NCBI GenBank assembly: GCA_045546275.1 | Contig: JAZQCM010000015.1 | Location: 1 to 64,000, forward strand | DNA: 64,000 nt | Reading direction: 5' to 3' | DNA from: RGIG1927 sp045546275 | Lineage (GTDB): Bacteria; Bacillota; Clostridia; UMGS1883 | In this document: positions 17,565 to 26,353 of the stretch, piece after piece | How the letters are laid out: each line of letters starts with the position of its first letter | Position numbering within the stretch: position 1 is the stretch's first letter | Notes under the pieces: generated by a model | The model's database searches: none | What the model was told of the DNA's origin: nothing | Seen by the model: only the letters and a program-made list of their open reading frames with translations | Position numbers and translations under genes: made by a program

Positions 17565-19505
17565 ATGGTTAAAAAGGCGTTGTTTTTTATGTTTTTGCCG
17601 TTAATGGTTTTAATGCAGGAAGTTTTTGCCCATTTTTACATTTTCGGCTTTGACGTAAATGTGTTCCATATTGTTGTTTTTTCTTTTTTAACAGGTTGTG
17701 CACTCAACACTTTGTTGTCGTTTTTAAGTAAAAAAGCAGGATTTGTAACAGGTATTGTTTTCTTTTCTGTTTCGGGATTTTTATATTCCTTTTATGTTAT
17801 TTACTACAAGTTTTTCCACACCTTTTATTCCTGGAGTGCGGTAGCCATGGCAGGTAATCTCATTCAGTTCTGGCGTGAGTCAATGCATGCAATTTTTGAA
17901 AACCTTTTGGCTGTGGTTTTTATGTATGTGCCCTTGGTTTTGTTTATTGCTTTTGGCAAAAAAGCCTTGGCGGAAAAGAGGAAAATGGAAAGCACTGTGT
18001 GCACAATTTTGTTAAGCCTTCTTTTTGCATTGATTTTTTCAATAAACAAGGTGGATATAACGCTCGAAACGACGGAAGCCTTTAAAAAATACGGCTTGGC
18101 TTTTTCGGGGGCTTGGGATGTGGCAGTTACCGCATTCGGCAGAGAAACGGAAGAAGTTATGAACCCTTACATTGAAGCTGAAACTGAAAGTGCACAGTCT
18201 GCCGAAATAGCTGAAGAGGTTGAATATAACACGGAAAATGTTGACTTTGATTATCTTTTGGCAAATGCACCCAATGACACAATAAATGACATGCACAAAT
18301 ATTTTTCCACCGTTCCGCCTACGAAAAAGAATGAATACACGTCACTTTTTAAGGGCAAAAACCTTATTTTCCTTTGCCTTGAAGGGTTTTGCGGACAAGC
18401 TCTGGACGAAAGCCTAACACCTGTTTTGTACAAAATGTTCAATGAAGGATTTAAGTTCAACAATTTTTACAACTCCCTCTGGGGCGGAAGCACTGCCACA
18501 GGTGAATATGCTGTTATGACAGGCAATTTCTACTCAAAGGCAAACTGCATTAAAAATTCTGCAAACACAAACCAGTATTACTCCTTAGGCAATATGTTCC
18601 GCCGTGAAGGCTACAACACCTATGCCTTTCACAATCATTCTTACACCTACTACGACCGCCACAAATCGCATCCTAATTTTGGCTACGATTTGTACAAGGC
18701 TGTGGGGAATGGTCTTGAAGTGACAAAAGGACTATGGCCCAATTCCGATGAGGAAATGGCAATTAATACAATTGATGACTTTATAAATTCCGACAAACCT
18801 TTTCACACTTATTACATGACCGTAAGCGGACACGCCTTTTACACCTGGGACGGCAATCACATGTCGAAAAGAAACAGAGAATATGTTTCCTGTCTTCCTT
18901 ACAGCGAGGGAGTAAAAGCTTACTTTGCCTGTCAATACGAAGTGGAAAAAATGCTTAAGGTGCTTTTGGATAAGCTTACGGAGGCGGGAAAACTGGAAAA
19001 CACAGTTTTTGCAATGTGTGCCGACCATTATCCCTATGCATTAAGTGATGAGGAATTAAGTGAACTTTATAACATTGAAAAAGAAAACATACGAAGTAAT
19101 TTTGAGCTTTACAAAAATTTATTTATTCTATGGACCCCCAACATGGAAAGCATTGAAATTGACAAGCCTTGCTCTTCCTACGACATTGTGCCAACTATTG
19201 CAAATCTTTTTGGAATAGAGTACGATTCTCGCCTTATAACCGGTAAGGACATTTTGGCAGATGGGGAAAACATTGCTGTTTTAAACCTTTTGGAAAACGG
19301 CACAAGCTGGAACTGGATAACTGAAAAAGGCTACTACGATGCCTACACCGACATTTTTACACCTTGTGTAAAAATGAGCGAGGAAGATGCATTAAGCTAC
19401 AAAGAAATAACAATAAACAAGGTTAAAGCCATGAGGAATTATTCCTACAAAATTTTAGATAATGACTATTACAACTATGTATTTGAAAACGAAAAATCGC
19501 AGTGA
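17565..19505 (+). CDS. LTA-synthase-like sulfatase-fold membrane protein
   Basis: A 646-residue membrane protein of the lipoteichoic acid synthase/alkaline-phosphatase superfamily. About five TM segments occupy residues 1-170; an acidic linker (EAETESAQSAEIAEEVE) leads to the extracellular catalytic domain. There NLIFLCLEGFCGQALDES, SLWGGSTATGEYAVMTGN (nucleophile Ser/Thr region), TVSGHAFYTWDGNH and FAMCADHYPYAL (metal-binding Asp-His) follow the family order. It would transfer glycerol-phosphate or a related phospho-group from phosphatidylglycerol to a surface polymer. The start at 17565 has GGAGGTG at a good distance; a longer in-frame ATG at 17487 lies inside the mscL terminator. Substrate is uncertain. 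Confidence 0.88.
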   Translation: MVKKALFFMFLPLMVLMQEVFAHFYIFGFDVNVFHIVVFSFLTGCALNTLLSFLSKKAGFVTGIVFFSVSGFLYSFYVIYYKFFHTFYSWSAVAMAGNLIQFWRESMHAIFENLLAVVFMYVPLVLFIAFGKKALAEKRKMESTVCTILLSLLFALIFSINKVDITLETTEAFKKYGLAFSGAWDVAVTAFGRETEEVMNPYIEAETESAQSAEIAEEVEYNTENVDFDYLLANAPNDTINDMHKYFSTVPPTKKNEYTSLFKGKNLIFLCLEGFCGQALDESLTPVLYKMFNEGFKFNNFYNSLWGGSTATGEYAVMTGNFYSKANCIKNSANTNQYYSLGNMFRREGYNTYAFHNHSYTYYDRHKSHPNFGYDLYKAVGNGLEVTKGLWPNSDEEMAINTIDDFINSDKPFHTYYMTVSGHAFYTWDGNHMSKRNREYVSCLPYSEGVKAYFACQYEVEKMLKVLLDKLTEAGKLENTVFAMCADHYPYALSDEELSELYNIEKENIRSNFELYKNLFILWTPNMESIEIDKPCSSYDIVPTIANLFGIEYDSRLITGKDILADGENIAVLNLLENGTSWNWITEKGYYDAYTDIFTPCVKMSEEDALSYKEITINKVKAMRNYSYKILDNDYYNYVFENEKSQ

Positions 19506-19523
19506 TTTCACTGCGATTTTTTT
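19492..19523. terminator. bidirectional terminator embedded in two stop codons
   Basis: AAAAATCGCAGTG (19492-19504) pairs with CACTGCGATTTTT (19509-19521) around ATTT. The stem covers the last codons of the LTA-synthase-like gene and the stop of prmC; only 2 nt separate the two genes. Confidence 0.9.
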
Positions 19524-20323
19524 GTTCCGTAAACCATGCGGTCGTTTTCGGCTAAATCCTTTTTAACTTTTACAAAAGAAAAATACTCTTCCATGATTCT
19601 TTTTACGGCATCACCCTGGTTGTAGCCTATTTCAAAGGCTAACAAGCCACCCTCGTTCAAAGCGTTGAAAGCTTTTGGGGTCATGGCACGATAAAAGTCA
19701 AGTCCGTCCTTGCCACCCTTTAAAGCTAAGTGAGGCTCAAACAAAGAAACCTCTAAAGAAACGGCAACGTCATCCTCAATGTAGGGAGGATTTGACACTA
19801 TTATGTCGCTTTTGGGGTAGTCTTCTTTTAAAACATCGCCTATTTGTACCTTAACACGGTCTGAAAGCTTGTGCCTTAAAATATTCTTCCGGGCAACTTT
19901 AACAGCACCCTCGGAAATGTCCCACAAAGTAACATTTGCTTTTTTTATGTAGTGGGCAAGAGAAATGCCAATACAGCCTGAGCCTGTGCAAAGGTCGGTT
20001 ATGTAGGGGGAGTCAAATGTGTTTTCATCAATTATTGTTTCAACTATTGTTTCAGTGTCGGGGCGGGGAATAAGGGTTGATTTATCAACATGGAACATAA
20101 GTCCCATAAATTCCTTTTCTCCTGTTATGTAGGCAACAGGCTCACCTTTTTTACGCCTTTCAATGCATTTTAGCATTTTTTCTTCTTCTTCAAAAGTTAA
20201 ATCACGCCACACCAAAAGACTGTCTTTCCCTAAAACAAAGTTCAAAAGCGCCCTTGCATCCTGCAAGGGCGACTCAGAAAAACCTGATAACATTTTGTAG
20301 TATTTGTTGGCTAAGCTCACCAC
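19508..20323 (-). CDS. prmC: peptide chain release factor N5-glutamine methyltransferase PrmC
   Basis: A 271-residue enzyme that methylates the glutamine of the GGQ motif in release factors 1 and 2. The N-terminal helical domain leads to the SAM-binding motif DLCTGSGCIG (residues 110-119) and the catalytic NPPY at 178-181, with PVAYITGEKEFMGL and LIPRPDTE before them, all diagnostic. The start is GTG at 20323 and overlaps the 3' end of the DUF1385 gene by 7 nt, so translation is coupled. The DUF1385-prmC pair is conserved in Firmicutes; prfA, often next, is absent here. Confidence 0.96.
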   Translation of the reverse strand: MVSLANKYYKMLSGFSESPLQDARALLNFVLGKDSLLVWRDLTFEEEEKMLKCIERRKKGEPVAYITGEKEFMGLMFHVDKSTLIPRPDTETIVETIIDENTFDSPYITDLCTGSGCIGISLAHYIKKANVTLWDISEGAVKVARKNILRHKLSDRVKVQIGDVLKEDYPKSDIIVSNPPYIEDDVAVSLEVSLFEPHLALKGGKDGLDFYRAMTPKAFNALNEGGLLAFEIGYNQGDAVKRIMEEYFSFVKVKKDLAENDRMVYGTKKSQ

Positions 20324-21294
20324 TTATCATCCTCTTTATTATCGGTTAATACTGCCTTCATGGCGGTAATTGCAACCTCAAGCTGCTTTTCGTCAGGCTC
20401 ACGGGTTGTAATTTTTTGCATCCACATGCCGGGCTTTGACAAAACTGCAACAAACTTGTTGTCGCTTCTGCCTGCCCAACGGATAAGCTCGTAGGAAAGA
20501 CCCGAAACAACGGGCAAAAGAAGTATTCTTACGCCCAATCCCATCAACATTCCCAAAAAGAAACCATGAGAATCCTTGTAGTCGGGAACAAAGAAGAAAA
20601 GAACAATACTGATAATCATAACAAAAACAAGAAAGCTTGTTCCGCAACGGGGGTGAAGTCTGCTCATTTTAGCAGCATTTTCGGGGGTTAATTCCAACCC
20701 CTGCTCATAACAGAAAATTGTTTTGTGCTCTGCACCGTGATACTGGAAAACCCTTTTAATATCTTCCATCTGTGACACAAGAAGAATGTATCCTAAAAAG
20801 ATAAGTATACGTACAACACCTTCAATAACCGCTCTGAAACCGCCTATGTCAACAAATGCATCAAAGCCGTCGGCAATAACCTTTGGCAAAAGCATAAACA
20901 GTCCAACCGAGAAAATGATGGCAATAAATACTGAAAAATAAATTATAACATCCTTCATTTTATCACCAAGCTTTTCGGTGAGCCATTTTTCAAACTTGCT
21001 CATTTCCTCTTCTTCGCCTTCTATGTCAACAAATTCAGCACTGAACATAAGCGCCTTCATGCTGGAAACCATAGAGTCAAAAAAGCCGAACACACCACGG
21101 ACAATGGGAATTTTGTTCACATGATACTTTGTAACAAGGCTTCCCACAGGCTTTTTGTCAACAATAATTTCGCCATCGGGCTTTCTTACAGCTGTTGCAA
21201 TTTCCTTGGGGCCTTTCATCATAACCCCTTCCATAACGGCGCTGCCGCCAATGGAGGTTTTATGACAATTAGTCTGACATTTATTTTCACTCAT
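20317..21294 (-). CDS. DUF1385 membrane protein
   Basis: A 325-residue DUF1385 protein. Family marks are the N-terminal SIGGSAVMEGVMMKGP, VRKPDGEIIVDKKP, YHGAEHKTIFCYEQG and HPRCGTSFLVFVM, with three to four TM segments around residues 120-160, 180-205 and 220-270. The conserved His/Cys residues in the AEHKT and HPRCGT blocks suggest metal binding, but the family has no assigned reaction. I start at the ATG at 21294, which has GGAG 9 nt upstream, not at the upstream in-frame ATG. It overlaps prmC by 7 nt and has its own promoter. Confidence 0.9.
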   Translation of the reverse strand: MSENKCQTNCHKTSIGGSAVMEGVMMKGPKEIATAVRKPDGEIIVDKKPVGSLVTKYHVNKIPIVRGVFGFFDSMVSSMKALMFSAEFVDIEGEEEEMSKFEKWLTEKLGDKMKDVIIYFSVFIAIIFSVGLFMLLPKVIADGFDAFVDIGGFRAVIEGVVRILIFLGYILLVSQMEDIKRVFQYHGAEHKTIFCYEQGLELTPENAAKMSRLHPRCGTSFLVFVMIISIVLFFFVPDYKDSHGFFLGMLMGLGVRILLLPVVSGLSYELIRWAGRSDNKFVAVLSKPGMWMQKITTREPDEKQLEVAITAMKAVLTDNKEDDKW

Positions 21295-21317
21295 TAGTAT
21301 CAACTCCAATCTACATA

Positions 21318-21346
21318 AGTATAGCAGAAAATAAAACACTATTCAA
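21318..21346 (-). promoter_or_regulatory. promoter for DUF1385-prmC
   Basis: Minus strand TTGAAT (21341-21346), 17-nt spacer, TATACT (21318-21323). Confidence 0.7.
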
Positions 21347-21362
21347 GGAAAATATAATGAAC

Positions 21363-21405
21363 AAAATGTAAAAGGCTATTGCATTGCAACAGCCTTTTAC
21401 ATTTT
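21363..21405 (-). terminator. terminator after the Na/Pi cotransporter gene
   Basis: AAAATGTAAAAGGCT (21363-21377) and AGCCTTTTACATTTT (21391-21405) pair, extended after one mismatch by TTGC/GCAA around an ATT loop. It lies just past the cotransporter stop. Confidence 0.85.
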
Positions 21406-21410
21406 TTAAA

Positions 21411-23174
21411 TTACTTCTGAATAGCGTACTTATCCTTATAAAATCTGAACTTGTCAGCAAAGAATTTATCTTCTTCGGAATTAACCATGCTGTATACATA
21501 GCCGTGTGCTTCCATGCTACCCTTGTCACTTTCAAGAAGACATACTGCAACGTTAGAGCAGTGGTCGGCAATTCTTGAATAGTTATTAAGAAGGTCGGAA
21601 AGGATAAGACCCATTTCAATGGAGCACTTGCCTTCCTGAAGACGAACAACGTGGTTTGTCTTAATCTTAACCTTCAATCTGTCAACAACCTGTCTTAAGG
21701 GTTCAACTTCGCGAGCGATTTCAAGGTTTCCATCAAGAAGTGCTGCGTGAGTGTAGCCAATAAGCTCTGTAACCGCAGAGGAAAGAACCTTCAATTCGTT
21801 CATTGCGGAATCAGAGAACTTAAGGTGGTTGCGATGAACTTCGTCAATGTTTTCGGAAATAATTGCCGAATAGTCGGAAATACGTTCAATATCGCTTATG
21901 CACTGCAAAAGCTCAGTTGTTGTTTTGCTGTCCTTTTCGGAAAGGTCAGATTTTGCAATCTTAACAAGATATGTGCTTATTTTATCCTCGTATGTGTCAA
22001 TAAGGTTTTCACTGTCAATAATCTGGTTAACAAGTTCCTTGTCATAGTTTTCAAGAAGTGTTGTTGCATCAATAACAGCTTTCTTTGCCTTAGCGGACAT
22101 TTCGCAAACCATTTCACGACACTTTTCAACAGCGATAGTGGGAATGGAAAGAAAACGGTCGTCTAAAACTGCAAACTCAGAAGTCTTTTCATCCTTCTTG
22201 GAACGGATTGTTTTAACTGTAAGTGCTGTGATAGGCTTTGTGAAGAAAATAAGAATACCTGCCGCAAGAATGTTATAAATTGTGTGAACAGTAGCAATGC
22301 CGGAAATAGTTGCATTACCAGCCATGAATGAAAAATCAAATATTCCGTGAAGAACATTAAAGAGTGTGTAAACAATAGTAACACCGATTATTTTGATGTA
22401 TACGCAGGCCATTGCCACTCTTTTGGACTCGGTATTACCTGTAATAGAAGAAATTACGGGAGTGATTGTTGTACCGATGTTCTGACCTAAGATAATCGGA
22501 ATTGCAACAGTGAAGGGAATGTCACAGGAAAGTGCCAACGCCTGCAAAATACCAATAGATGCAGAGGAAGACTGAATGATTGCTGTGAGAAGAGTACCTG
22601 CAATAATTGCAAGGAAGGGATTTTCAAAAGCAATAAGAAGCTGCTGGAAAGCAGGACTTTCCTTCAAACCGCTCATTGCACCACTCATCATTTCCATACC
22701 GAACATAAGAACAGAGAAACCGATTAAAATAGTTGCGATGTTCTTTTTCTTGTCGGATTTACAAGACATAATCATTACTACACCTATAACCATAAGTATA
22801 GGTGTAAAGGAGGAGGGCTTTAAGAGCTTGAGCCAAATAGGACCGGAGCCGTCAATGCCTGACAAGCTAAGTAACCAGCCTGTAACGGTTGTACCAACGT
22901 TTGCACCCATGATTACTGAAATTGTCTGACCCAGCTTCATGATGCCGGAGTTAACAAAGCCAACAAGCATAACTGTTGTAGCAGAGGAAGACTGAATAAT
23001 TGCTGTTACAAAAAAGCCCAGCAAAAATCCTATAAAACGATTGGATGTAAGCTTGGAAAGTATCATTTCAAGCTTACCGCCGGCGAGCTTTTTCAAGCTG
23101 TCGCCCATTACTTCCATGCCGTAAAGGAACATTGCAAGACCGCCTGCAAGAGTAAGTATTGAAAATATGTCCAT
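21411..23174 (-). CDS. Na/Pi cotransporter with PhoU-like C-terminal domain
   Basis: A 587-residue transporter of the PNaS family. The N-terminal half has two inverted transport repeats, each with the signature QSSSA: TAIIQSSSATTVMLVG near residue 60 and TAIIQSSSASIGILQA near residue 200. From about residue 340 it is cytoplasmic and helical, resembling PhoU (ECISDIERISDYSAIISENI, LSDLLNNYSRIADHCSNVAV), which usually regulates phosphate flux. It probably imports phosphate with sodium; some relatives export it. It has a promoter at 23226-23254 and its own terminator, so it is monocistronic. Confidence 0.94.
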   Translation of the reverse strand: MDIFSILTLAGGLAMFLYGMEVMGDSLKKLAGGKLEMILSKLTSNRFIGFLLGFFVTAIIQSSSATTVMLVGFVNSGIMKLGQTISVIMGANVGTTVTGWLLSLSGIDGSGPIWLKLLKPSSFTPILMVIGVVMIMSCKSDKKKNIATILIGFSVLMFGMEMMSGAMSGLKESPAFQQLLIAFENPFLAIIAGTLLTAIIQSSSASIGILQALALSCDIPFTVAIPIILGQNIGTTITPVISSITGNTESKRVAMACVYIKIIGVTIVYTLFNVLHGIFDFSFMAGNATISGIATVHTIYNILAAGILIFFTKPITALTVKTIRSKKDEKTSEFAVLDDRFLSIPTIAVEKCREMVCEMSAKAKKAVIDATTLLENYDKELVNQIIDSENLIDTYEDKISTYLVKIAKSDLSEKDSKTTTELLQCISDIERISDYSAIISENIDEVHRNHLKFSDSAMNELKVLSSAVTELIGYTHAALLDGNLEIAREVEPLRQVVDRLKVKIKTNHVVRLQEGKCSIEMGLILSDLLNNYSRIADHCSNVAVCLLESDKGSMEAHGYVYSMVNSEEDKFFADKFRFYKDKYAIQK

Positions 23175-23225
23175 AATTAACCTCCAAAATGTTATAAACT
23201 AAATTTCAACATTTTACACAAATTT

Positions 23226-23254
23226 ATTATACTACTAAAAATATGAAATGTAAA
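23226..23254 (-). promoter_or_regulatory. promoter for the Na/Pi cotransporter
   Basis: Minus strand TTTACA (23249-23254), 17-nt spacer, TATAAT (23226-23231). Confidence 0.7.
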
Positions 23255-23330
23255 TAAGAAAGTTAGAGCACGGTTAAGAAAAAGTTGTTTTCAACTAAAA
23301 AACAGTAAGGATTTTGTGGGTGAAAACACA

Positions 23331-23361
23331 AAAAAATCCCCGAAACAAAACTGTTTCGGGG
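23331..23361 (-). terminator. terminator after the cation/proton antiporter gene
   Basis: On the minus strand CCCCGAAACA, a 4-nt loop, TGTTTCGGGG (23338-23361), then a T run (A run at 23331-23336 on the plus strand). Confidence 0.92.
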
Positions 23362-23366
23362 GAGTT

Positions 23367-24686
23367 TTATCTGTGTCCGTGGTGGAAATGAAGCATGTTC
23401 TTTGCTTCTTCAAGCATATTGTGCCTGCGCATTTTCACTTCTTCGCTCATAGGCTGAATATCGCCTGCGGCTGTAAGTGCCATACGTGTGAATAAGGGAC
23501 CTAAAAGCTCGTATATAAGAACAGCAAACAAAATGATGTTTCGGATTAAAATGCCTTGCTCACCCATTTCATTACCTGCAATTGAGCACATGCCAAGGGC
23601 AACACCTGCCTGAGGTAAAAGGGTAATACCAAGATATTTGCAAACCTGAGGCTCGCACTTTGTAGCCAAAGCCGATGCAAATGCACCTAAGTATTTACCC
23701 AATGAACGGAAAAGAATGTATATGATACCTATTACAACAATAGCCATATCGCCAAACACATTAAATTCAAGCTCTGCGCCACTAATTACAAAGAAAAGAG
23801 CAAGAAGCGGTGAACTCCATTTGTCGGCTCTGCCCATTAAATCGTGAGAAAGCGGACATATGTTGCAGAACACTGTGCCAAGCATCATGCAAACAAGGAG
23901 TGAAGAAAAGCCGATGCGTACACCGCCTATATTAAAGGAAAGCTTTGAAAGTGCAACCGTCACAAAAACAAAGGCGATGGTCATGTTTAATCTGTTTGTG
24001 TTTGAGTTGAACATTTTTTCCAGCTGTGTCAGAAACCAACCCATAATAGCACCCAGAATTAAGGAGCCTAAAATTTCAATTAAGGGGTTAACAATAATTG
24101 AAATCATATCAACAGTGCCTGAAATCATTGTTCGTGCAATACCGAAAGATACAGCGAATGCTACAAGACACACCGCATCGTCCAATGCAACAACAGGCAA
24201 AAGAAGGTTTGTAAGAGGACCTTTAGCTTTATACTGACGAACAACCATAAGAGTTGCAGCAGGTGCTGTTGCCGAAGCAATGGCACCCAATGTGATTGCC
24301 TGAGGGAGAGTAATTTTGTCAGGCATTATGAAATGAAGTGCAATAAGTGCCAAGTCAGCAAAAAGAACAGCTGCAAAGGCTTCGAATATACCAACAACAA
24401 ATGCCTGTTTGCCGGTTTTCTTCAAATCTTCAAGACGAAATTCGCTGCCGATTGAAAAGGCAATAAAGCCTAAAGCCACATCGGAAACAAGAGAAAGGGC
24501 GTGAACTGCTTCGGATGAGTTGAAACCAAAGCCTTCAATGCCAAGCCTGCCCATGAAATAGGGACCAATAAGAATACCTGCGATTAAGTATGCCGTTACA
24601 GCTGGGAGCTTTAAAGGCTTAAACAAACGGGTCATAAGAAGACCGCCTAAGAGTGCAATAGAAACTGATAATAATGTACTTGACAT
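23367..24686 (-). CDS. cation/proton antiporter (CPA2 type)
   Basis: A 439-residue polytopic protein with about 12 hydrophobic segments of the Kef/NapA-like monovalent cation:proton antiporter family. Typical stretches are LKLPAVTAYLIAGILIGP, VALGFIAFSIGSEFRLEDLK, TLGAIASATAPAATLMVVRQ with VVALDDAVCLVAFAV (paired acidic site), and FFVISGAELEFNVF. It ends with a short His-rich cytoplasmic tail (MLHFHHGHR) and lacks a TrkA-N regulatory domain. It should exchange Na+ or K+ for protons in pH or salt balance. It has its own promoter and terminator. Confidence 0.92.
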   Translation of the reverse strand: MSSTLLSVSIALLGGLLMTRLFKPLKLPAVTAYLIAGILIGPYFMGRLGIEGFGFNSSEAVHALSLVSDVALGFIAFSIGSEFRLEDLKKTGKQAFVVGIFEAFAAVLFADLALIALHFIMPDKITLPQAITLGAIASATAPAATLMVVRQYKAKGPLTNLLLPVVALDDAVCLVAFAVSFGIARTMISGTVDMISIIVNPLIEILGSLILGAIMGWFLTQLEKMFNSNTNRLNMTIAFVFVTVALSKLSFNIGGVRIGFSSLLVCMMLGTVFCNICPLSHDLMGRADKWSSPLLALFFVISGAELEFNVFGDMAIVVIGIIYILFRSLGKYLGAFASALATKCEPQVCKYLGITLLPQAGVALGMCSIAGNEMGEQGILIRNIILFAVLIYELLGPLFTRMALTAAGDIQPMSEEVKMRRHNMLEEAKNMLHFHHGHR

Positions 24687-24736
24687 CTTGTCACATCCTT
24701 AAAAAAATTTGCCAATAATAAATCGTACATTAATGC

Positions 24737-24765
24737 ATTATAGCACCGAAAAATATAAAAGTAAA
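24737..24765 (-). promoter_or_regulatory. promoter for the antiporter gene
   Basis: Minus strand TTTACT (24760-24765), 17-nt spacer, TATAAT (24737-24742). Confidence 0.6.
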
Positions 24766-24823
24766 GTTAAAAAACAACCAAAAATTGCCTGTTTTTCAAA
24801 CAAAAAAATAATCATTTTTACAC

Positions 24824-24852
24824 TTGACAAAACATAATAATAGTATTATAAT
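24824..24852 (+). promoter_or_regulatory. consensus promoter for the tRNA pair
   Basis: TTGACA (24824-24829), 17-nt spacer, TATAAT (24847-24852): a perfect consensus, 23 nt before the first tRNA base. Confidence 0.9.
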
Positions 24853-24875
24853 AAAAAAGCTGATTTGGTAAATAT

Positions 24876-24951
24876 TCCTCTATAGCTCAGTCGGTAGAGC
24901 GCATGACTGTTAATCATGATGTCGCTGGTTCAAGTCCAGCTGGAGGAGCCA
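24876..24951 (+). tRNA. tRNA-Asn (GTT)
   Basis: A 76-nt cloverleaf: acceptor TCCTCTA/TGGAGGA, D-arm with AGCTCAGTCGGTAGAGC, anticodon loop CTGTTAA giving GTT, and T-arm with GGTTCAAGTCC. CCA is encoded. The next tRNA starts 2 nt later. Confidence 0.97.
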
Positions 24952-24953
24952 AC

Positions 24954-25030
24954 GGATCTTTAGCTCAGTTGGTTAGAGCTACCGGCTCATAACCGGTCGG
25001 TCCGGGGTTCGAGTCCCTGAAGATCCACCA
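24954..25030 (+). tRNA. tRNA-Met (CAT)
   Basis: A 77-nt cloverleaf: acceptor GGATCTT with AAGATCC, D-arm AGCTCAGTTGGTTAGAGC, anticodon loop CTCATAA giving CAT, T-loop GGTTCGAGTCC, encoded CCA. The G1-C72 pair argues against an initiator tRNA. It is probably the elongator; a lysidine-modified tRNA-Ile is the alternative. Confidence 0.93.
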
Positions 25031-25082
25031 ACAAAAAAGGCAAGTCGAAAGACTTCCCTTTTTTGTTGGTGGATCTTTTTTT
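25020..25082 (+). terminator. tRNA operon terminator that mirrors the tRNA 3' end
   Basis: A hairpin with 27-nt arms (25020-25046 and 25051-25077, one C:C mismatch) around a GAAA loop, followed by a T run. The left arm includes the last bases of tRNA-Met, through ATCCACCA, and the right arm carries their complement. Processing and termination elements therefore overlap. Confidence 0.85.
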
Positions 25083-25153
25083 GCTTCGCAAAAACGGGTT
25101 CAAACGTCGCTGATGCTCCGTTTGTTTATTTATTGCCAATTTTGCAGAAAATA

Positions 25154-25182
25154 TTGCACTTGTGTAGTTTATATGATAGAAT
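25154..25182 (+). promoter_or_regulatory. promoter for the glycosylation cluster
   Basis: TTGCAC (25154-25159), 17-nt spacer, TAGAAT (25177-25182), 28 nt before the GT2 start. Confidence 0.65.
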
Positions 25183-25209
25183 GTGTTGTGTGTGAAAGAA
25201 GGCGATATT

Positions 25210-25929
25210 ATGGACAAATTATACATTGTTATTCCCGCATACAACGAAAGGGATAATATTAAAAATGTAATTGACGACTGGTACAAGGTTGTTGAAAAGT
25301 ACAACTCAAACGGACAGTCAAGACTTGTTATAATAAACGACGGAAGTCGTGACGATACCTACGAAATCATGTGTGAATATGCAAAGGACAAGCCGCTTTT
25401 TACTCCTTTAACAAAGGAGAACGGGGGGCACGGTGCAACGGTTTTGTATGGATATAACTATGCGCTTGAACAAGGGGCGGATTTTATTTTCCAGACCGAC
25501 TCTGACGGACAAACCTTGTCGGAAGAGTTTGACGCTTTCTGGGAAAGACGATATGATTACGACATGGTTATAGGTAATCGAAATTCACGTGAAGATGGAA
25601 GCAGCCGTATTATGGTAACAAAGGTTTTAAAGCTGACATTAAAGCTTTGCTTCGGCGTTACAGTAACTGATGCAAATACTCCTTTCCGCCTTATGAATGC
25701 AGGAACTCTTAAAAAATATATTGGCTACATTCCTGAAAACTTCAATTTATCAAATGTAATATTGTCTGTTATATATGTTAAGAAAAAGCTTAAGGTTAAG
25801 TTTGTGCCCATAACCTTCCGCCCAAGACAAGGCGGTGTTAACTCAATAAATCTTCCTAAAATATTCAAAATCGGCAAAAAAGCCGTGGGGGATTTTATTA
25901 AAATCAATAAAACATTGAAGGAAATTTAA
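25210..25929 (+). CDS. family 2 glycosyltransferase
   Basis: A 239-residue GT-A fold glycosyltransferase. It begins with VIPAYNERDNI, the family nucleotide-sugar-binding strand, has VIINDGSRDDT, GHGATVLYGYNYAL, and the DXD-type metal site FQTDSDGQT. Such enzymes paired with GtrA usually load a sugar onto undecaprenyl phosphate or dolichol-like carriers. There is no membrane domain of its own. The ATG at 25210 has AGAAGG 7 nt upstream; an earlier in-frame ATG at 25183 lies at the likely transcription start. GtrA follows after 1 nt. Confidence 0.92.
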   Translation: MDKLYIVIPAYNERDNIKNVIDDWYKVVEKYNSNGQSRLVIINDGSRDDTYEIMCEYAKDKPLFTPLTKENGGHGATVLYGYNYALEQGADFIFQTDSDGQTLSEEFDAFWERRYDYDMVIGNRNSREDGSSRIMVTKVLKLTLKLCFGVTVTDANTPFRLMNAGTLKKYIGYIPENFNLSNVILSVIYVKKKLKVKFVPITFRPRQGGVNSINLPKIFKIGKKAVGDFIKINKTLKEI

Positions 25930-25930
25930 A

Positions 25931-26353
25931 ATGAATGTGAAAAATTTATTGGTAAAATACAAGGGGATACTACTTTATCTTGTTTTTGGTGTTCTCACAA
26001 CCGTGATAAATGTTATTTGTTACCATGTGTGCCACGAAAACTTTCATATTACAAATGTGGTAAGTACAATCATCGCATGGGTTGTGGCGGTAAGCTTTGC
26101 TTTTGTGACAAATAAATTGTTTGTTTTTGAAAGCAAAAGAAAAAACAAAGCCGCAATAGGTGAGGCTGTAAGCTTTTTTCTGTGCAGGATAGGTACAGGC
26201 GTGATTGAGGTGGGCATGATGTGGTTTTTTGTGGACATGCTCTCCTTTAATGGTACAATAATGAAGCTTATTACCAATTTTATTATTATTGTAATTAACT
26301 ATCTTGCAAGCAGCTTTTTTGTGTTTGGAGGAAAAAACAATGAAAACAGATAA
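25931..26353 (+). CDS. GtrA-family membrane protein
   Basis: A 140-residue protein with four TM segments, the size and layout of GtrA proteins, which are thought to flip undecaprenyl-phosphate-linked sugars across the membrane. Marks are YLVFGVLTTVINVICY in TM1, SFAFVTNKLFVFES after TM2, and the C-terminal NYLASSFFVFGGKN. Together with the GT2 upstream and the multi-TM enzyme downstream it forms a three-component glycosylation set: load, flip, transfer. Its end overlaps the next gene by 14 nt. Confidence 0.92.
   Translation: MNVKNLLVKYKGILLYLVFGVLTTVINVICYHVCHENFHITNVVSTIIAWVVAVSFAFVTNKLFVFESKRKNKAAIGEAVSFFLCRIGTGVIEVGMMWFFVDMLSFNGTIMKLITNFIIIVINYLASSFFVFGGKNNENR

Noticed and set aside
25083..25130. 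Small hairpins after the tRNA terminator (TTTTTGC/GCAAAAA and CAAACG/CGTTTG)
   Set aside because: Short, AT-rich and without a clear partner gene; they may be part of a decayed repeat, but nothing firm can be said.
24987..25304. Minus-strand ORF of 105 codons ending in QGLEPRTDRL
   Set aside because: The C-terminal part is the antisense reading of tRNA-Met and its terminator, a well-known false gene; it also opposes the GT2 promoter and start.
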